Shown piece after piece: positions 16,409-25,453 of a stretch of DNA of 64,000 bases. This stretch comes from Streptomyces kurssanovii (lineage in GTDB: Bacteria > Actinomycetota > Actinomycetes > Streptomycetales > Streptomycetaceae), in NCBI RefSeq assembly GCF_014649695.1, contig NZ_BMTN01000019.1:92920-156919 (forward strand), in the 5' to 3' direction. Below the pieces are notes generated by a model. The model saw only the letters and a program-made list of their open reading frames with translations. It did not search any database and was not told the DNA's origin. The number at the start of each line of letters is the position of its first letter. Position 1 is the stretch's first letter. The position numbers and the translations under genes were made by a program.

Positions 16409-16714
16409 TCACCACAGTGGCGAGAAGTTCACGGTGACGTTGTCCTGGTCGATGACCGTGAAGCCCATCCCGTTGACGCCGGCGGTATTGCTTTGATTGC
16501 TCACCCCCGATCCGGTCGCGACCTGTTGAGTGGTGGACGAGTTGCCGAAGTTGGCGCCACCGACGCCGCTGCCGGTCGTGGTCGCCACCGACACGTTCGA
16601 CCCGTCGTCCCCGAAGCCGCCGTTGTCGGCGTGGGCCACCCCGCCGAGGAGCGCGACCGTGAGAGGCAGGGCGGCCGCGACGGCGAGAACGCGGGCGGAA
16701 CGGATACTTGCCAT
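16409..16714 (-). CDS. Small secreted Gly/Asn/Ser-rich protein, unknown function
   Basis: A 101-residue pre-protein. The ATG at 16714 follows GGAGGA by six bases. A signal peptide ends near GVAHA (about residue 29). The mature part of about 70 residues is rich in Gly, Asn, Ser, Thr and Gln with no cysteine, and reads like repeated turns (TTTGSGVGGANFGNSSTTQQ then VATGSGVSNQSNTAGVNGMG), ending in hydrophobic VNFSPLW. I recognise no family. It is not a chaplin (no paired Cys or chaplin signature), although a surface or aggregating role could be imagined from composition. It is transcribed divergently from the Prim-Pol gene across about 305 bp that contain no other gene. Confidence 0.75.
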   Translation of the reverse strand: MASIRSARVLAVAAALPLTVALLGGVAHADNGGFGDDGSNVSVATTTGSGVGGANFGNSSTTQQVATGSGVSNQSNTAGVNGMGFTVIDQDNVTVNFSPLW

Positions 16715-17019
16715 GTCATTTCCTCCATGTACCGGAACTGCACAAGTGCTTCGGTTTCCGGGGCGGTTGGCCTGCCGCACCCGGCTCGATCACGACGTCG
16801 CGAGATCAGATTGCCCACGCGATCCACCACCAATCACCCCGCTAGGTGCGGTTCGCTCGCAAGCGTGAGGACTTGTCGATAAACCATCTTCCTGCCCGAA
16901 GATCGACCGATTGGCACCACTGCTTCCGGGACGGGCGCCGCAAGAGGCGATACGATTCGGCAACTTTTGCGCCATATCTCCACCTTCCCTTCGTCGAACG
17001 TCTGTACGAAAATGGATTC

Positions 17020-17889
17020 ATGGCCATCACCGACCGGCAGACCGCCACCCTGGCCCTCGCCCACGCCCTCTCCGCCGCTGAGCGTGGGCTCCCCGTCATC
17101 CCCCTGTCCGCGACGAAGCTCCCCGCCCTGCGCTCCCCCCATCGCGGCGACCCACAACCGGTCCTGTGCCGGGGCGAATGCGGTCTCCCCGGACATGGGG
17201 TCCACGACGCGACCACCGACCCCGCCGCTGTACGCGCCCTCTTCGCGGCCGCTCCCTGGGCCACGGGCTACGGCATCGCCTGCGGCCGTCCGCCGCACCA
17301 CCTGATCGGCATCGATCTCGACACCAAGTCCTCGACCGACTCGATGGCGGAACTGCAGCATCTGGCGCTGCGCCACCTGTTCACCATCCCGGAGACGGTC
17401 ACCGTCCTCACGCCGAGCGGCGGCCGGCACCTCTGGCTGACGGGGCCGCCCGACACCGTCGTGCCCAACTCGGCGAGCCGGCTCGCCCCCGGCATAGACG
17501 TCCGCGGCACCGGCGGATACCTCGTCGGCCCCGGCTCGGTCACCGCCAACGGCGCGTACCGCATCGCCCCCGGCACGGCCCACCTCGCGCCGGCGCCCTG
17601 CCCCCGCGCACTCCTGCGCCTGATCACGCCCCCTACGCGCACCCGTTCCCACGCCGGTTCACCACACGGCCAAGGGCACGGCCTGGTCCAGTTCGTCCTC
17701 GCGGCGCAGGAAGGACAGCGGAACACCCGGCTGTTCTGGGCGGCATGCCGCGCCTATGAGAACGGCCTCGGCGACTCCCTGACGGAAGCCCTCACCGACG
17801 CGGCGGTCCGCGCCGGCCTCACTGAACGCGAGGCCCGCACCACGATCGCCTCCGCCGACCGCCTCACGTCGAACCGCGGCATCCTCTGA
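17020..17889 (+). CDS. Stand-alone Prim-Pol domain protein (bifunctional DNA primase/polymerase N-terminal)
   Basis: A 289-residue protein built around an archaeo-eukaryotic-type primase-polymerase domain. The three catalytic elements can be read: IGIDLDTKS with the DxD metal motif near residue 105, SGGRHLWL with the conserved His, and GIDVRGTGGYLVGPGS with the third acidic residue. The C-terminal part (QEGQRNTRLFWAACRAYENG) resembles the helical segment found after Prim-Pol in phage and plasmid replication proteins. No helicase domain is fused. The ATG at 17020 is chosen because homology starts there, although the upstream site is poor. Such genes usually belong to mobile elements; here it sits alone between a small secreted protein and tRNA-Ser. 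Confidence 0.88.
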   Translation: MAITDRQTATLALAHALSAAERGLPVIPLSATKLPALRSPHRGDPQPVLCRGECGLPGHGVHDATTDPAAVRALFAAAPWATGYGIACGRPPHHLIGIDLDTKSSTDSMAELQHLALRHLFTIPETVTVLTPSGGRHLWLTGPPDTVVPNSASRLAPGIDVRGTGGYLVGPGSVTANGAYRIAPGTAHLAPAPCPRALLRLITPPTRTRSHAGSPHGQGHGLVQFVLAAQEGQRNTRLFWAACRAYENGLGDSLTEALTDAAVRAGLTEREARTTIASADRLTSNRGIL

Positions 17890-18005
17890 CCGCGGTCTGT
17901 CCGGAACCGTCCCGGCATTGCGTGGCCTGCCGGCGATCGCGGTACCGCTTCAATCGCCACCACCGGCCCGGTTCCACCGGCGCAGGGTGCAACGATGAAC
18001 ACGAA

Positions 18006-18034
18006 GGGCGCGGCTCCGAACCGGAGCCGCGCCC
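18006..18034. terminator. Bidirectional terminator between the Prim-Pol gene and tRNA-Ser
   Basis: A perfect 13-bp stem (GGGCGCGGCTCCG and complement) with a 3-nt loop lies between convergent transcripts. It is 30 bases beyond the tRNA 3' end. Confidence 0.75.
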
Positions 18035-18063
18035 TCTCACCTGCAACTTCTCTGACCTTCAAG

Positions 18064-18148
18064 CGGTGGGTGTGGGATTTGAACCCACGGTGACTCTCGC
18101 CACGACGGTTTTCAAGACCGTTCCCTTAGGCCGCTCGGGCAACCCACC
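18064..18148 (-). tRNA. tRNA-Ser (anticodon TGA)
   Basis: An 85-nt class II tRNA. The acceptor is GGTGGGT with ACCCACC, the anticodon stem-loop is GGTC-TTGAAAA-CC with anticodon TGA, there is a long variable arm, and the T-arm is GTGGG-TTCAAAT-CCCAC. The discriminator is G. Confidence 0.97.
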
Positions 18149-18254
18149 CACGCCCCGCCTCACCTGCTGCGGAGCGGGCTACAGACTACCGGGCCCGAGT
18201 CGTCGGGCGCAGCAGCGTTCCGGGGACGGGTGGGAGGTTCCGGGGAGAGCGGGG

Positions 18255-19799
18255 TCAGCTGTCGCCCTTGCGTTCGCCCAGGACGAGCTCCACCTTGTGG
18301 GACTCTCCGTCCCGTTCGTAGGTCATCGTGACCTTGTCGCCCGGCTTCTTGGTCCAGATCTCGCTGATCAGCGAGGGGCCGCTGTCGATCGGCTTGCCGT
18401 TGAACGTGGTGATGACGTCACCCGGCTTGAGCCCGGCCTTCGCCGCCGGTCCGTCCGGAGTCACCGCCGGAGCGCCGCCGGAGCCCTCGTCGGTGATCCG
18501 GGCGCCCGAGCCCTGGGCCGACATGTCGACCGTCGCGCCGATGACCGGGTAGACCGGCTGGCCCGTCTTGATGAGCTGCTCGGCGACCGTCTTGGCCTGG
18601 TTGATCGGGATGGCGAACCCGAGGCCGATGGAGCCGGCCTGGGTCTGGCCGAAGCCGCCGTTGCCCGCCGACTGGATGGCCGAATTGATGCCGATGACCG
18701 CGCCGCGCGAGTCCAGCAAGGGGCCGCCGGAGTTGCCCGGGTTGATCGACGCGTCGGTCTGCAGCGCGCTCATGTAGGAGTTGCTGCCGCTGGACCCGTC
18801 GCCGGAGGCGACCGGCCGGTTCTTGGCGCTGATGATTCCGGTGGTGACGGTGTTCGACAGCCCGAAGGGTGCGCCGATGGCGATGGTCGGGTCGCCGACC
18901 GCGACCTTCTCCGAGTCGCCGAGGGCCAGCGGGTCGACGCCGGAGGGGGCGTTCTTCAGCTTGAGGACGGCCACGTCGTAGCCCTGCGCCCGGCCCACGA
19001 CCTCGGCGTCGTACTTCTTGCCGTTGGAGAAGATCGCCGACAGGGTGCCGCCCTCCGCGGCGGAGGCGACCACATGGTTGTTGGTGAGGATGTGGCCCTC
19101 CTTGTCGTAGACGAAGCCGGTGCCCGTTCCGCCCTCGCCCTCACCTTCGGATCCTTCGATGCCGCCGCCACCCGACTTGGCTTCGATGGTGACCACGCTG
19201 GGCAGTGCGCTCGCGGCGACCGCGGCGACCGTGCCCGGGTCGCGCTTGAGGTCCTGCGGGCTGGCCGCGGAGACTGTGGTCGAGCTGGAGCTGTCGTCGG
19301 CGCGCTCGGCCGCCCAGTAGCCGAGGCCGCCGCCGACACCGCCCGCGACGAGCGCCGCGGCGAGCACGGTGGCCGCCAGCCCGCCCGCGCGCCGGCGCCG
19401 GGGTTCGTGCGCCGGGACCGGCGCGCCCCAGGCGGGTCCGCCGCCGCTGCCGCCTCCGTAAGAGGGGAGCGTGGGCGGCGGCGGGGGCCAGTTCGCGCCG
19501 GCGTGCTGCGCACCCGCGGGAGCGGCGGCGGGAGGTGCCGGCGCCTCCCCTTCGTGGCCGGGGACCGGTGCTGCGGCAGGCTCGGGCCGCGGGGCATGGC
19601 CGGGCTGCTCGGCCGAGGCCGCCGGCTCATGGGCCGGCGGCGCGGGGTGGGAGGGGACAGGAGCGGAGGGGGAACCGGCGGTCGCGTCCTGCGGCCCCTC
19701 TCCGGGCCCAGGAGACGTCGATCCCTCGGGAGCGGCGCCCGGCACAGGAGGTACGGACGGGGCGGCAGGAACCGCGTTGCCCTCGTTCTCGGTGCTCAC
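18255..19799 (-). CDS. HtrA/DegP-type membrane-anchored serine protease with PDZ domain
   Basis: A 514-residue envelope protease. Residues 1-130 are a Pro/Ala-rich cytoplasmic tail, then RRRR and one membrane helix (about 135-160), which places the protease outside the membrane. The chymotrypsin-like domain (about 185-400) has the catalytic His in ILTNNHVV, Asp in GYDVAVLKL and Ser in NPGNSGGPL. A PDZ domain follows (KAGLKPGDVITTFNG). The GTG at 19799 has AGGAG upstream. The family handles misfolded envelope proteins, and members are often under envelope-stress control. The divergent 344-bp region up to the phosphodiesterase gene holds promoters, including a relatively AT-rich patch near 19950-19980, and no gene. 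Confidence 0.95.
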   Translation of the reverse strand: MSTENEGNAVPAAPSVPPVPGAAPEGSTSPGPGEGPQDATAGSPSAPVPSHPAPPAHEPAASAEQPGHAPRPEPAAAPVPGHEGEAPAPPAAAPAGAQHAGANWPPPPPTLPSYGGGSGGGPAWGAPVPAHEPRRRRAGGLAATVLAAALVAGGVGGGLGYWAAERADDSSSSTTVSAASPQDLKRDPGTVAAVAASALPSVVTIEAKSGGGGIEGSEGEGEGGTGTGFVYDKEGHILTNNHVVASAAEGGTLSAIFSNGKKYDAEVVGRAQGYDVAVLKLKNAPSGVDPLALGDSEKVAVGDPTIAIGAPFGLSNTVTTGIISAKNRPVASGDGSSGSNSYMSALQTDASINPGNSGGPLLDSRGAVIGINSAIQSAGNGGFGQTQAGSIGLGFAIPINQAKTVAEQLIKTGQPVYPVIGATVDMSAQGSGARITDEGSGGAPAVTPDGPAAKAGLKPGDVITTFNGKPIDSGPSLISEIWTKKPGDKVTMTYERDGESHKVELVLGERKGDS

Positions 19800-20143
19800 A
19801 GCTCTTTCTCCTCAGGTTCCACGTCGGTCTCCGGCGAGCGGCGGGGTCCGCACGGGCCGGCAGTACGTCACGTCATTACTTCCGCTGTGCAGGTGTCCGC
19901 GGCCAGCTTTTCCCACTGCACGTCAGGCCACTGTAAGCAGGACCTGTGCGTATTCCGGCAATCCTTTACTTCCGACAATAAGGGCGCACTTCCACGGCGC
20001 CCTCCGGGGTCGTTCCGTCGGGTCGTTCCCAGCGGGTCCTCCCCGACGGAACGGCTCTCCTCACTGACCGCGTCCACACCGGTGCCGGCCCTTCTCCGGC
20101 ACCCTGCACGCCGCCTACCCCGCGGCGATGACACCATGACGCG

Positions 20144-20944
20144 GTGACCCAAGCACGGCAGCACAGCATCCAGGTCGTCGCCCACCGCGGCGCCTCCGAA
20201 GACGCCCCCGAGCACACCCTGGCCGCCTACCGGAGGGCGATCGAGGACGGCGCGGACGCCCTCGAATGCGATGTACGGCTCACCGCCGACGGTCATCTGG
20301 TGTGCGTCCACGACCGCCGGGTGAACCGCACGTCCAACGGGCGGGGCGCGGTCTCGGCCCTGGAGCTCGCGGATCTCGCGGCCCTCGACTTCGGTTCGTG
20401 GAAGGACGCGGCCGAGAGCCCCGACTGGAAGGACCCCTCCCTCACCTCCGTGCTCACGCTGGAGCGGCTGCTGGAGCTGGTGGCCGACGCGGGACGCCGT
20501 GTCGAGCTGGCCATCGAGACCAAGCACCCCACACGCTGGGCGGGACAGGTGGAGGAGCGGCTGCTCCAGCTGCTGGGACGGTTCGGGCTGGCCGCGCCGG
20601 AGTCGCCCACCGACTCCGCGGTCCGGGTCATGAGCTTCTCCGCCCGCTCCCTCAGCCGGATCTCCGCGGCCGCGCCGACGCTCCCCACCGTGTACCTGAT
20701 GCAGTTCATGACGCCACGGATCCGCGACGTTCGGCTGCCCGCCGGTGCGCGGATCGCCGGTCCGGGCATCCGGGTCGTACGCAACCACCCGGGCTACGTC
20801 GCCAGGCTGCACCGCGCGGGCCACCGCGTCCATGTCTGGACCGTGAACGAGCCGGAGGACGTCGAGCTCTGTGCGCGGCTCGGCGTGGAGGCCATCATCA
20901 CCAACCGCCCCAAACAGGTGCTCGAACAGCTGGGCCGCCTCTGA
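20144..20944 (+). CDS. Glycerophosphodiester phosphodiesterase
   Basis: A 266-residue GDPD-family TIM-barrel enzyme that hydrolyses glycerophosphodiesters to glycerol-3-phosphate and an alcohol. Signature motifs are VVAHRGASEDAPEHTLAAY (catalytic His and Arg near residues 12-13), DALECDVRLTADGHLVCVHD (metal-binding Glu and Asp, second catalytic His near residue 55), and the C-terminal VHVWTVNEPEDVELC. No signal peptide is seen, so a cytoplasmic location is likely. The GTG at 20144 fits the start of the family homology. It is transcribed away from htrA and stands alone. Confidence 0.94.
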   Translation: MTQARQHSIQVVAHRGASEDAPEHTLAAYRRAIEDGADALECDVRLTADGHLVCVHDRRVNRTSNGRGAVSALELADLAALDFGSWKDAAESPDWKDPSLTSVLTLERLLELVADAGRRVELAIETKHPTRWAGQVEERLLQLLGRFGLAAPESPTDSAVRVMSFSARSLSRISAAAPTLPTVYLMQFMTPRIRDVRLPAGARIAGPGIRVVRNHPGYVARLHRAGHRVHVWTVNEPEDVELCARLGVEAIITNRPKQVLEQLGRL

Positions 20945-21122
20945 TCCGGCCCGCCGGGCCTTCGGCCCGCGGGCGGCTCCGGGGCTCCTCGCGAGGAGTG
21001 CACCGGCGCGTTCGGCGCGTACGCGATCGTGTCGAGTACGTCACTGCTCCGCCCTTGGCCGGTTTCCGGTCCAGTCCATTGGGGCATTCACACCGTGGCG
21101 TGGGGCAAAGGAGGTCTCGGGG

Positions 21123-21635
21123 GTGGCGTTTGTGGTGGCACAGGAGGTGCCCACGTCGTCGAGCATGGCCGTACCCCATGGCCCTGCGGGCGTGGGTGAG
21201 GCGCGACACAGGATGCGCGAGCAGCTGAACCGCAGTGGTGTCCCGGAAACGGTCGTCGACGACGCAGTGCTGATCCTCTCCGAGCTGCTCAGCAACGCCT
21301 GCCGGCACGGCAGGCCGTTGGGGAACGGGGACGCGGGGGACGGTGACGTACGGGCCGCGTGGCGAGTCGACAAAGCGGGGCGGCTCACGGTCGAGGTGAC
21401 GGACGGAGGCGGTCCCACCCGCCCGGTTCCGGCCACGCCCTCGGTCACCGCACGAGGCGGCCGTGGGCTCAACATCATCACGGCGCTGGCGCAGGAGTGG
21501 GGAGTGCGTGACAGCGCGGCCGGGGAGGTCACCGTCTGGGTGATCGTCACGGAAGGGCACCGCCGCGAGGACTTCGCTACGCGCGTCGGCGGTCCCGCGT
21601 TCGACTTCGCGGACGCTTTCGACGATCTCGACTGA
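21123..21635 (+). CDS. RsbW/SpoIIAB-like ATP-binding protein (anti-sigma factor candidate)
   Basis: A 170-residue single-domain GHKL ATPase. The GTG at 21123 follows GGAGG by eight bases; open frame upstream has no family similarity. The N-box is LILSELLSNACRHG (about residues 53-66), the G1 box is VTDGGG, and the G2 region is GGRGLNIITALA. The domain order and length fit anti-sigma regulatory kinases. Its targets are unknown and no sigma or anti-anti-sigma gene adjoins it. A PP2C phosphatase and a second such ATPase lie 4-7 kb away. The short C-terminal tail (FADAFDDLD) is acidic. Confidence 0.88.
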   Translation: MAFVVAQEVPTSSSMAVPHGPAGVGEARHRMREQLNRSGVPETVVDDAVLILSELLSNACRHGRPLGNGDAGDGDVRAAWRVDKAGRLTVEVTDGGGPTRPVPATPSVTARGGRGLNIITALAQEWGVRDSAAGEVTVWVIVTEGHRREDFATRVGGPAFDFADAFDDLD

Positions 21636-21724
21636 CGTCTGCCCGCAGGGCTTTCGACCGGTGCCCGCGGAGGCCCGGATCGGACCGGGGGAGGACCACG
21701 GCCGGTGCCGGAGCGGACGCGCCG

Positions 21725-21880
21725 CTCCGGTTCGGACGAACGGTTCGGGCGGCCTCCGGCGGGTGCAGCGGTTCCGGTGACTTCAGCGATTCCGGCGGCT
21801 CCGGTGGTCCCAGCGGTTCCGGCCCGCTCCAGTGGTCTCTGCGGTTCCGGTGGCTCCGGCGGCCGGCGCCGCCGACAGGT
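21725..21880. repeat. Low-complexity degenerate repeats (GGTTCCGGTGGC-like)
   Basis: The 410 bp between the ATPase gene and the DUF5926 gene contain irregular short repeats built on GGTTCCGG, GGCTCCGG and GGTGGTCC. Long open frames cross it on both strands, but their Gly/Ser or Pro/Glu runs are by-products of the repeats. I see no gene here. Confidence 0.6.
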
Positions 21881-22046
21881 TCAGCGCCATCGGAATCCGC
21901 GGCGACTTCAGGCGCCATCGGCAGCTTCGACGACCTCGGCGGCGTGGACTTCCGGGGCGCCTCGCCCCGCTGCTCCCCCACGGAGGCGGCGTACGGCTAG
22001 GCTCGCGCCCGACACAGCACCGCCGCAATCGGGAGAAAGCCACACC

Positions 22047-23039
22047 ATGGCCAAGAAGCGCCCCCAGACGAAGGCGACGAAGCCTCAGCTCAGGAACGGG
22101 GCCCGCACCGCAGGCGTCGACGAGCCGGTCCCGGTGGTGGGAGCCCGCGAGCCCTGCCCCTGCGGCTCCGGCCGTCGCTACAAGGCATGTCACGGCCGGG
22201 CGGCGTCCCACGCCGTGACGGAGCTGGTCCAGCGCCCCTTCGAGGGGCTGCCGGGCGAGTGCGACTGGGTGGCCCTGCGCGAGCTGGTGCCCGCCGCGAC
22301 CGTGGAACTCACCCTGAAGGGCGGCCTTCCCGAGGGCGTGCCCTCCGTGACGCTCGCGACGGTACTGCCGATGGCATGGCCTGCCCTGCGGCGCGACGAC
22401 GGCTCCGTCCTCCTCGGCCTGCAGAACGACACCCCCTCCGGTGATCTCAGCCGCGACCTCGCCGGAACGCTGCAGCGTGCGCTCACCGCCGAGCCCGGCA
22501 CCCCGGTCACCGCCGCCGCCGCGCCGGCCGAGGGCGTGCGGCTCCAGGACCTGCTCGACCCGGACGCCGCTTTCGAGCCGACCGTCCACTCCGGTTTCGA
22601 GTTCTGGGTCCCGGCTTCGGCCGACCAGGCCTCCCCCGAGGTGGCCGCCTCCCTCGAGCGCGCCAACGCGGCGGCGATCCCGACGGTGAAGCTCTCCGGC
22701 GTCGACGCCGCCTACTGGTGCGAGACGCCGGACAAGAACCACCTCCGCTGGGTCATGCCGCACCCCGAGGAGCAGCTGCTCGACGCGCTGGCGAGGCTGC
22801 ACGCGGCGGGCACCTCTTCGCTCGGCGAAGGGACCCGTCTGGTGGGCTCCTTCCGTGCGCACGGGCTGATGGTTCCGGTGTGGGACCTGCCGACCACGAT
22901 GGGCGCCGAGGAGTGCGAGAAGCCCGCCGCCGAGTTCGCCGAGCGGCTGACCACCGCGCTGAAGAGCGACGCCCCGCTCACCGCCGAGGAACGCCGGTCA
23001 CGCGGCGGTCTCACGAACCGCCAGGTGACGCTCAGCTGA
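22047..23039 (+). CDS. DUF5926 family protein with SEC-C zinc motif
   Basis: A 330-residue protein started by ATG 22047, with GGGAGAAAG upstream. Residues about 33-50 contain the SEC-C-type zinc motif PCPCGSGRRYKACHG, known from the SecA C-terminus. The long C-terminal domain (FEFWVPA, AYWCETPDKNHLRWVMPH, GSFRAHGLMVPVWDLP) matches the actinobacterial DUF5926 family, for which no function is established. The Lys-rich start suggests a nucleic-acid or ribosome contact, but this is a guess. It is probably cytoplasmic and monocistronic, with a hairpin downstream. Confidence 0.88.
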   Translation: MAKKRPQTKATKPQLRNGARTAGVDEPVPVVGAREPCPCGSGRRYKACHGRAASHAVTELVQRPFEGLPGECDWVALRELVPAATVELTLKGGLPEGVPSVTLATVLPMAWPALRRDDGSVLLGLQNDTPSGDLSRDLAGTLQRALTAEPGTPVTAAAAPAEGVRLQDLLDPDAAFEPTVHSGFEFWVPASADQASPEVAASLERANAAAIPTVKLSGVDAAYWCETPDKNHLRWVMPHPEEQLLDALARLHAAGTSSLGEGTRLVGSFRAHGLMVPVWDLPTTMGAEECEKPAAEFAERLTTALKSDAPLTAEERRSRGGLTNRQVTLS

Positions 23040-23164
23040 GAGTGACGATTACCGGCGCGAGACGGGTGACACCTGTCACAACTCGCTCATTCGGAAGGTA
23101 AATCCCTGTCCGAATACGAGAGATCGAATTTGCGAACCGCAGATCTCTTGTTACCGTTCTAGAA

Positions 23165-23204
23165 GCCCGGTCGCTGGTGCATCCCCCGTCGCCAGCGATC
23201 GGGC
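23165..23204. terminator. Bidirectional terminator between DUF5926 and the secreted protein gene
   Basis: A 13-bp stem with one G-T mismatch (GCCCGGTCGCTGG pairing with CCAGCGATCGGGC) and a 14-nt loop lies between convergent genes and is followed by a short T-rich tail. Confidence 0.65.
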
Positions 23205-23233
23205 GTTTCCATTTCCCGGAGGCCTCCGGCGCT

Positions 23234-23869
23234 TCAACGGCCCGTGAACTCTTGGGAGTTGCTCCCAGAGCGGAGCAGCAGCGGCCCGTCCCCCGTTCCG
23301 TCGTGAACGGCGAACTCGGCGATCGCCCTGTAGTCGGAAGCACTGCCGGCCGAAGGCTCACGAGGAGTTTCGCAAGTGCGTGGCTCATCGCCCGCCTCGA
23401 CCTTGCAGTTGGTCTGCACCGTGCGTCCGTCCGGTGCCATCAGAGCGAGTACGGACGTCAATTCCTCACCGGTCGCATTGCGGTAATAGGTGCGGCCCCA
23501 GGTACGGTCGCCCCGGGTGAGCACACAGGTCTGCGCCTCGATGCCGTCGGCAGAGGCGAGTTCCGGCCCACATCGGGAGTCCGTCCGCGGGACGGCGTCC
23601 CCGTCGCCGGCCTCTTCGCGTCCCGCGACCTCGCCAGGCTCGTCCCGGGCACCGGCGGCGCCGGCCGCTTCCACGTCGTCACCCTCGGACACCTCGAGCC
23701 CCGGCAGCAGACCGGGTCCGGTCGTTCGGGGGCCCTTCGCGTCGTCGGCGGCGGTGGCTCCCGTTCCGGTCGCCGGTCGCGGCCCGGCCGCCGGTCCGGC
23801 CGACGCGACGATCGGTACCAGCGTGGCCGTCACCACGACGGCGGCGATCCCGATCATGCGGAGATTCAT
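23234..23869 (-). CDS. Secreted protein of unknown function
   Basis: A 211-residue pre-protein. I start at ATG 23869 (MNLRMIG), after AGGTG. A signal peptide of about 27 residues ends near VASAGPAA. A variable Ala/Gly/Asp/Glu-rich spacer covers residues 28-95. A globular part follows with four cysteines (SRCGPELAS, AQTCVLTRG, QTNCKVE, RTCETPRE) that could form two disulfides, consistent with an extracellular location. The TYYRNATGEELTSVLALMAPDGRTVQ segment suggests a beta-sandwich. I do not recognise a characterised family. Confidence 0.75.
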   Translation of the reverse strand: MNLRMIGIAAVVVTATLVPIVASAGPAAGPRPATGTGATAADDAKGPRTTGPGLLPGLEVSEGDDVEAAGAAGARDEPGEVAGREEAGDGDAVPRTDSRCGPELASADGIEAQTCVLTRGDRTWGRTYYRNATGEELTSVLALMAPDGRTVQTNCKVEAGDEPRTCETPREPSAGSASDYRAIAEFAVHDGTGDGPLLLRSGSNSQEFTGR

Positions 23870-24063
23870 GGGCACCTGCCGACTGCGGGGTTGGGACACG
23901 ACTGCCCGAAGATATCGGCGGACCGTGGCCCCAGGGCCCCCGCGCGCCCATATCCCTGCCGACTCGGCCGACCTGTACCCGTACGAGTGACGAGCCGGGC
24001 CCGGCGTAGCAGCCGTGGCGGCCGCCCGAGCGGCAGTTCACGACCGCGCTGCCGGGCCGGTGT

Positions 24064-24828
24064 TCAGTAGGTGAGCCGACTGCCCTCTCCCGCCTCCGGC
24101 GGATAGAGCCCGCTGCCGGGCGCACTACTCGCGCTCGCCTCGACAAGAGCGTCCACGACCGCCTCGACATCGGGCAGCCACGGCGCCGCGGAACCGGGCA
24201 GCGGCGCCCGCTCCCACCGCACCTGACCGGTTCCGGTCTCCGAAGGGGGCAGCACCAGATAGCCGCCGCTGCCGTGGAAGCGCAGCGAACTGGGCACGCA
24301 GTCCTTGACGAAGAGCAGCTCCCCGAGCTGCTCCAGGGTGTACGGGGCCACCAGCAGCGACCAGCGGGTGGGGGTGGCGACCACCGGTCCGAGTCGCATG
24401 TCCATCCGGTCCAGCACCGACAGCGCACGCGAGGCGGCCACCGCGGGCAGGCTCACGGCACAGGGCGCACGGCCTTCGCCGGAGCCGGTGGCCCGGGACG
24501 GGCCACCGGTGGCCAGCATGATCGGGGCAGTGGGCCGGTTGGTCCACCACCAGCGGATCATCCGCTCGTCGGTGGTCGCGGCGAGGAGGCCGGGATCGAA
24601 GGGGTGGGCGCCGGGGACGACGCACTCGGGGTCGGGGCAGGCGCACCCGCGGTCGCCGCGGCTTCTGCCGCGGCCCTCGGACCGGTCACCACCGGCCGAT
24701 TTCAGTCCTGCACCGGGGAGCACGGGCCATTGCCACTCGACGGCGAAGGTCAGCGCCGCTTCAAGCTGAACAGGCCCCTTCTTGCGCCGGTACCGGAGCC
24801 TGCGTCGCCTTCCGAGGATCTCGCGCAT
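24064..24828 (-). CDS. Degenerate Prim-Pol-like protein (bifunctional DNA primase/polymerase family, catalytic residues lost)
   Basis: A 254-residue protein widely conserved in Streptomyces and named after the Prim-Pol family. It begins MREILGRRRR at ATG 24828. It has a Cys cluster (CACPDPECVVPGAHPFDPG) and a family-like RWWWTNRPTAPIMLATGG and FHGSGGYLVLPPSE, matching the GGYLV...P motif of the other Prim-Pol gene. The DxD metal motif and the active-site His are missing, so primase activity is unlikely. A structural or regulatory role is my inference. The region upstream to 25453 (about 625 bp) is a divergent promoter region with AT-rich patches near 25260-25310 and no supported gene. Confidence 0.82.
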   Translation of the reverse strand: MREILGRRRRLRYRRKKGPVQLEAALTFAVEWQWPVLPGAGLKSAGGDRSEGRGRSRGDRGCACPDPECVVPGAHPFDPGLLAATTDERMIRWWWTNRPTAPIMLATGGPSRATGSGEGRAPCAVSLPAVAASRALSVLDRMDMRLGPVVATPTRWSLLVAPYTLEQLGELLFVKDCVPSSLRFHGSGGYLVLPPSETGTGQVRWERAPLPGSAAPWLPDVEAVVDALVEASASSAPGSGLYPPEAGEGSRLTY

Positions 24829-25453
24829 GAGCGCTCGTTCCTTTCCGTTGAACGCCGGGGTCCACATCACATCAGGTGTGCAGCTCATTACTGTGCGTAC
24901 AAGTGCGCGTACTGATCGGCGTCATCGCCCCTTGCCGCCGGCATGGGCGGGCCCCCGGTTTCGCCGGCGACAGGATCGTCGCCCGAGGGCCGAACGTGGG
25001 CTGTGGTCCATTAAACGTGTGGCGAGGGGTGGCGCGCGCCTGGCGCTTGCTGTCCCGCTGTACTTCTTCCCCGCCACTCGGGGATGAGGCGCGGCCTCCG
25101 GCTGTTAGGACGCCGGGGCCCGCGGCCAGGTTCCGGGGCGGTTCCAACTGCCCCTGGTCATCACCGTTTACGTACCCAGCACGCTTGCAATGACGCTTTC
25201 CCCCCGAGCCTTCGCCCTGGAGGACCCCCTGCCGAACGCCCTCAGTCGACCCCAATCGACCGCCATCAGGTGCATTTTTCGGCCAAGTTAATGGGTACCC
25301 CCATATACCCCGGACACCACCAGTCCCACCGGGACAGTGCTGGACATCACCTTATGTGTGCGTGTAGATGTGGATGCACTGATAGCGGCGCAGAATGACA
25401 TGGGGGTTTGCGATGCTATTGAGCGAAACGCAACTGCCGGAAAGCCGGCTGCC

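Noticed and set aside
18255-20147. Long plus-strand Arg/Gly-rich frames across htrA
   Set aside because: They are antisense shadows typical of high-GC third-position bias.
21577-21981. Pro/Glu-rich minus-strand frame
   Set aside because: Its composition follows the degenerate GGTTCCGG repeats, and it overlaps the end of the ATPase gene and the upstream region of DUF5926.
25337-25453. N-terminal extension of the PP2C phosphatase with a TTA codon
   Set aside because: The extension lacks coding character and a ribosome site, so the TTA is probably not translated.
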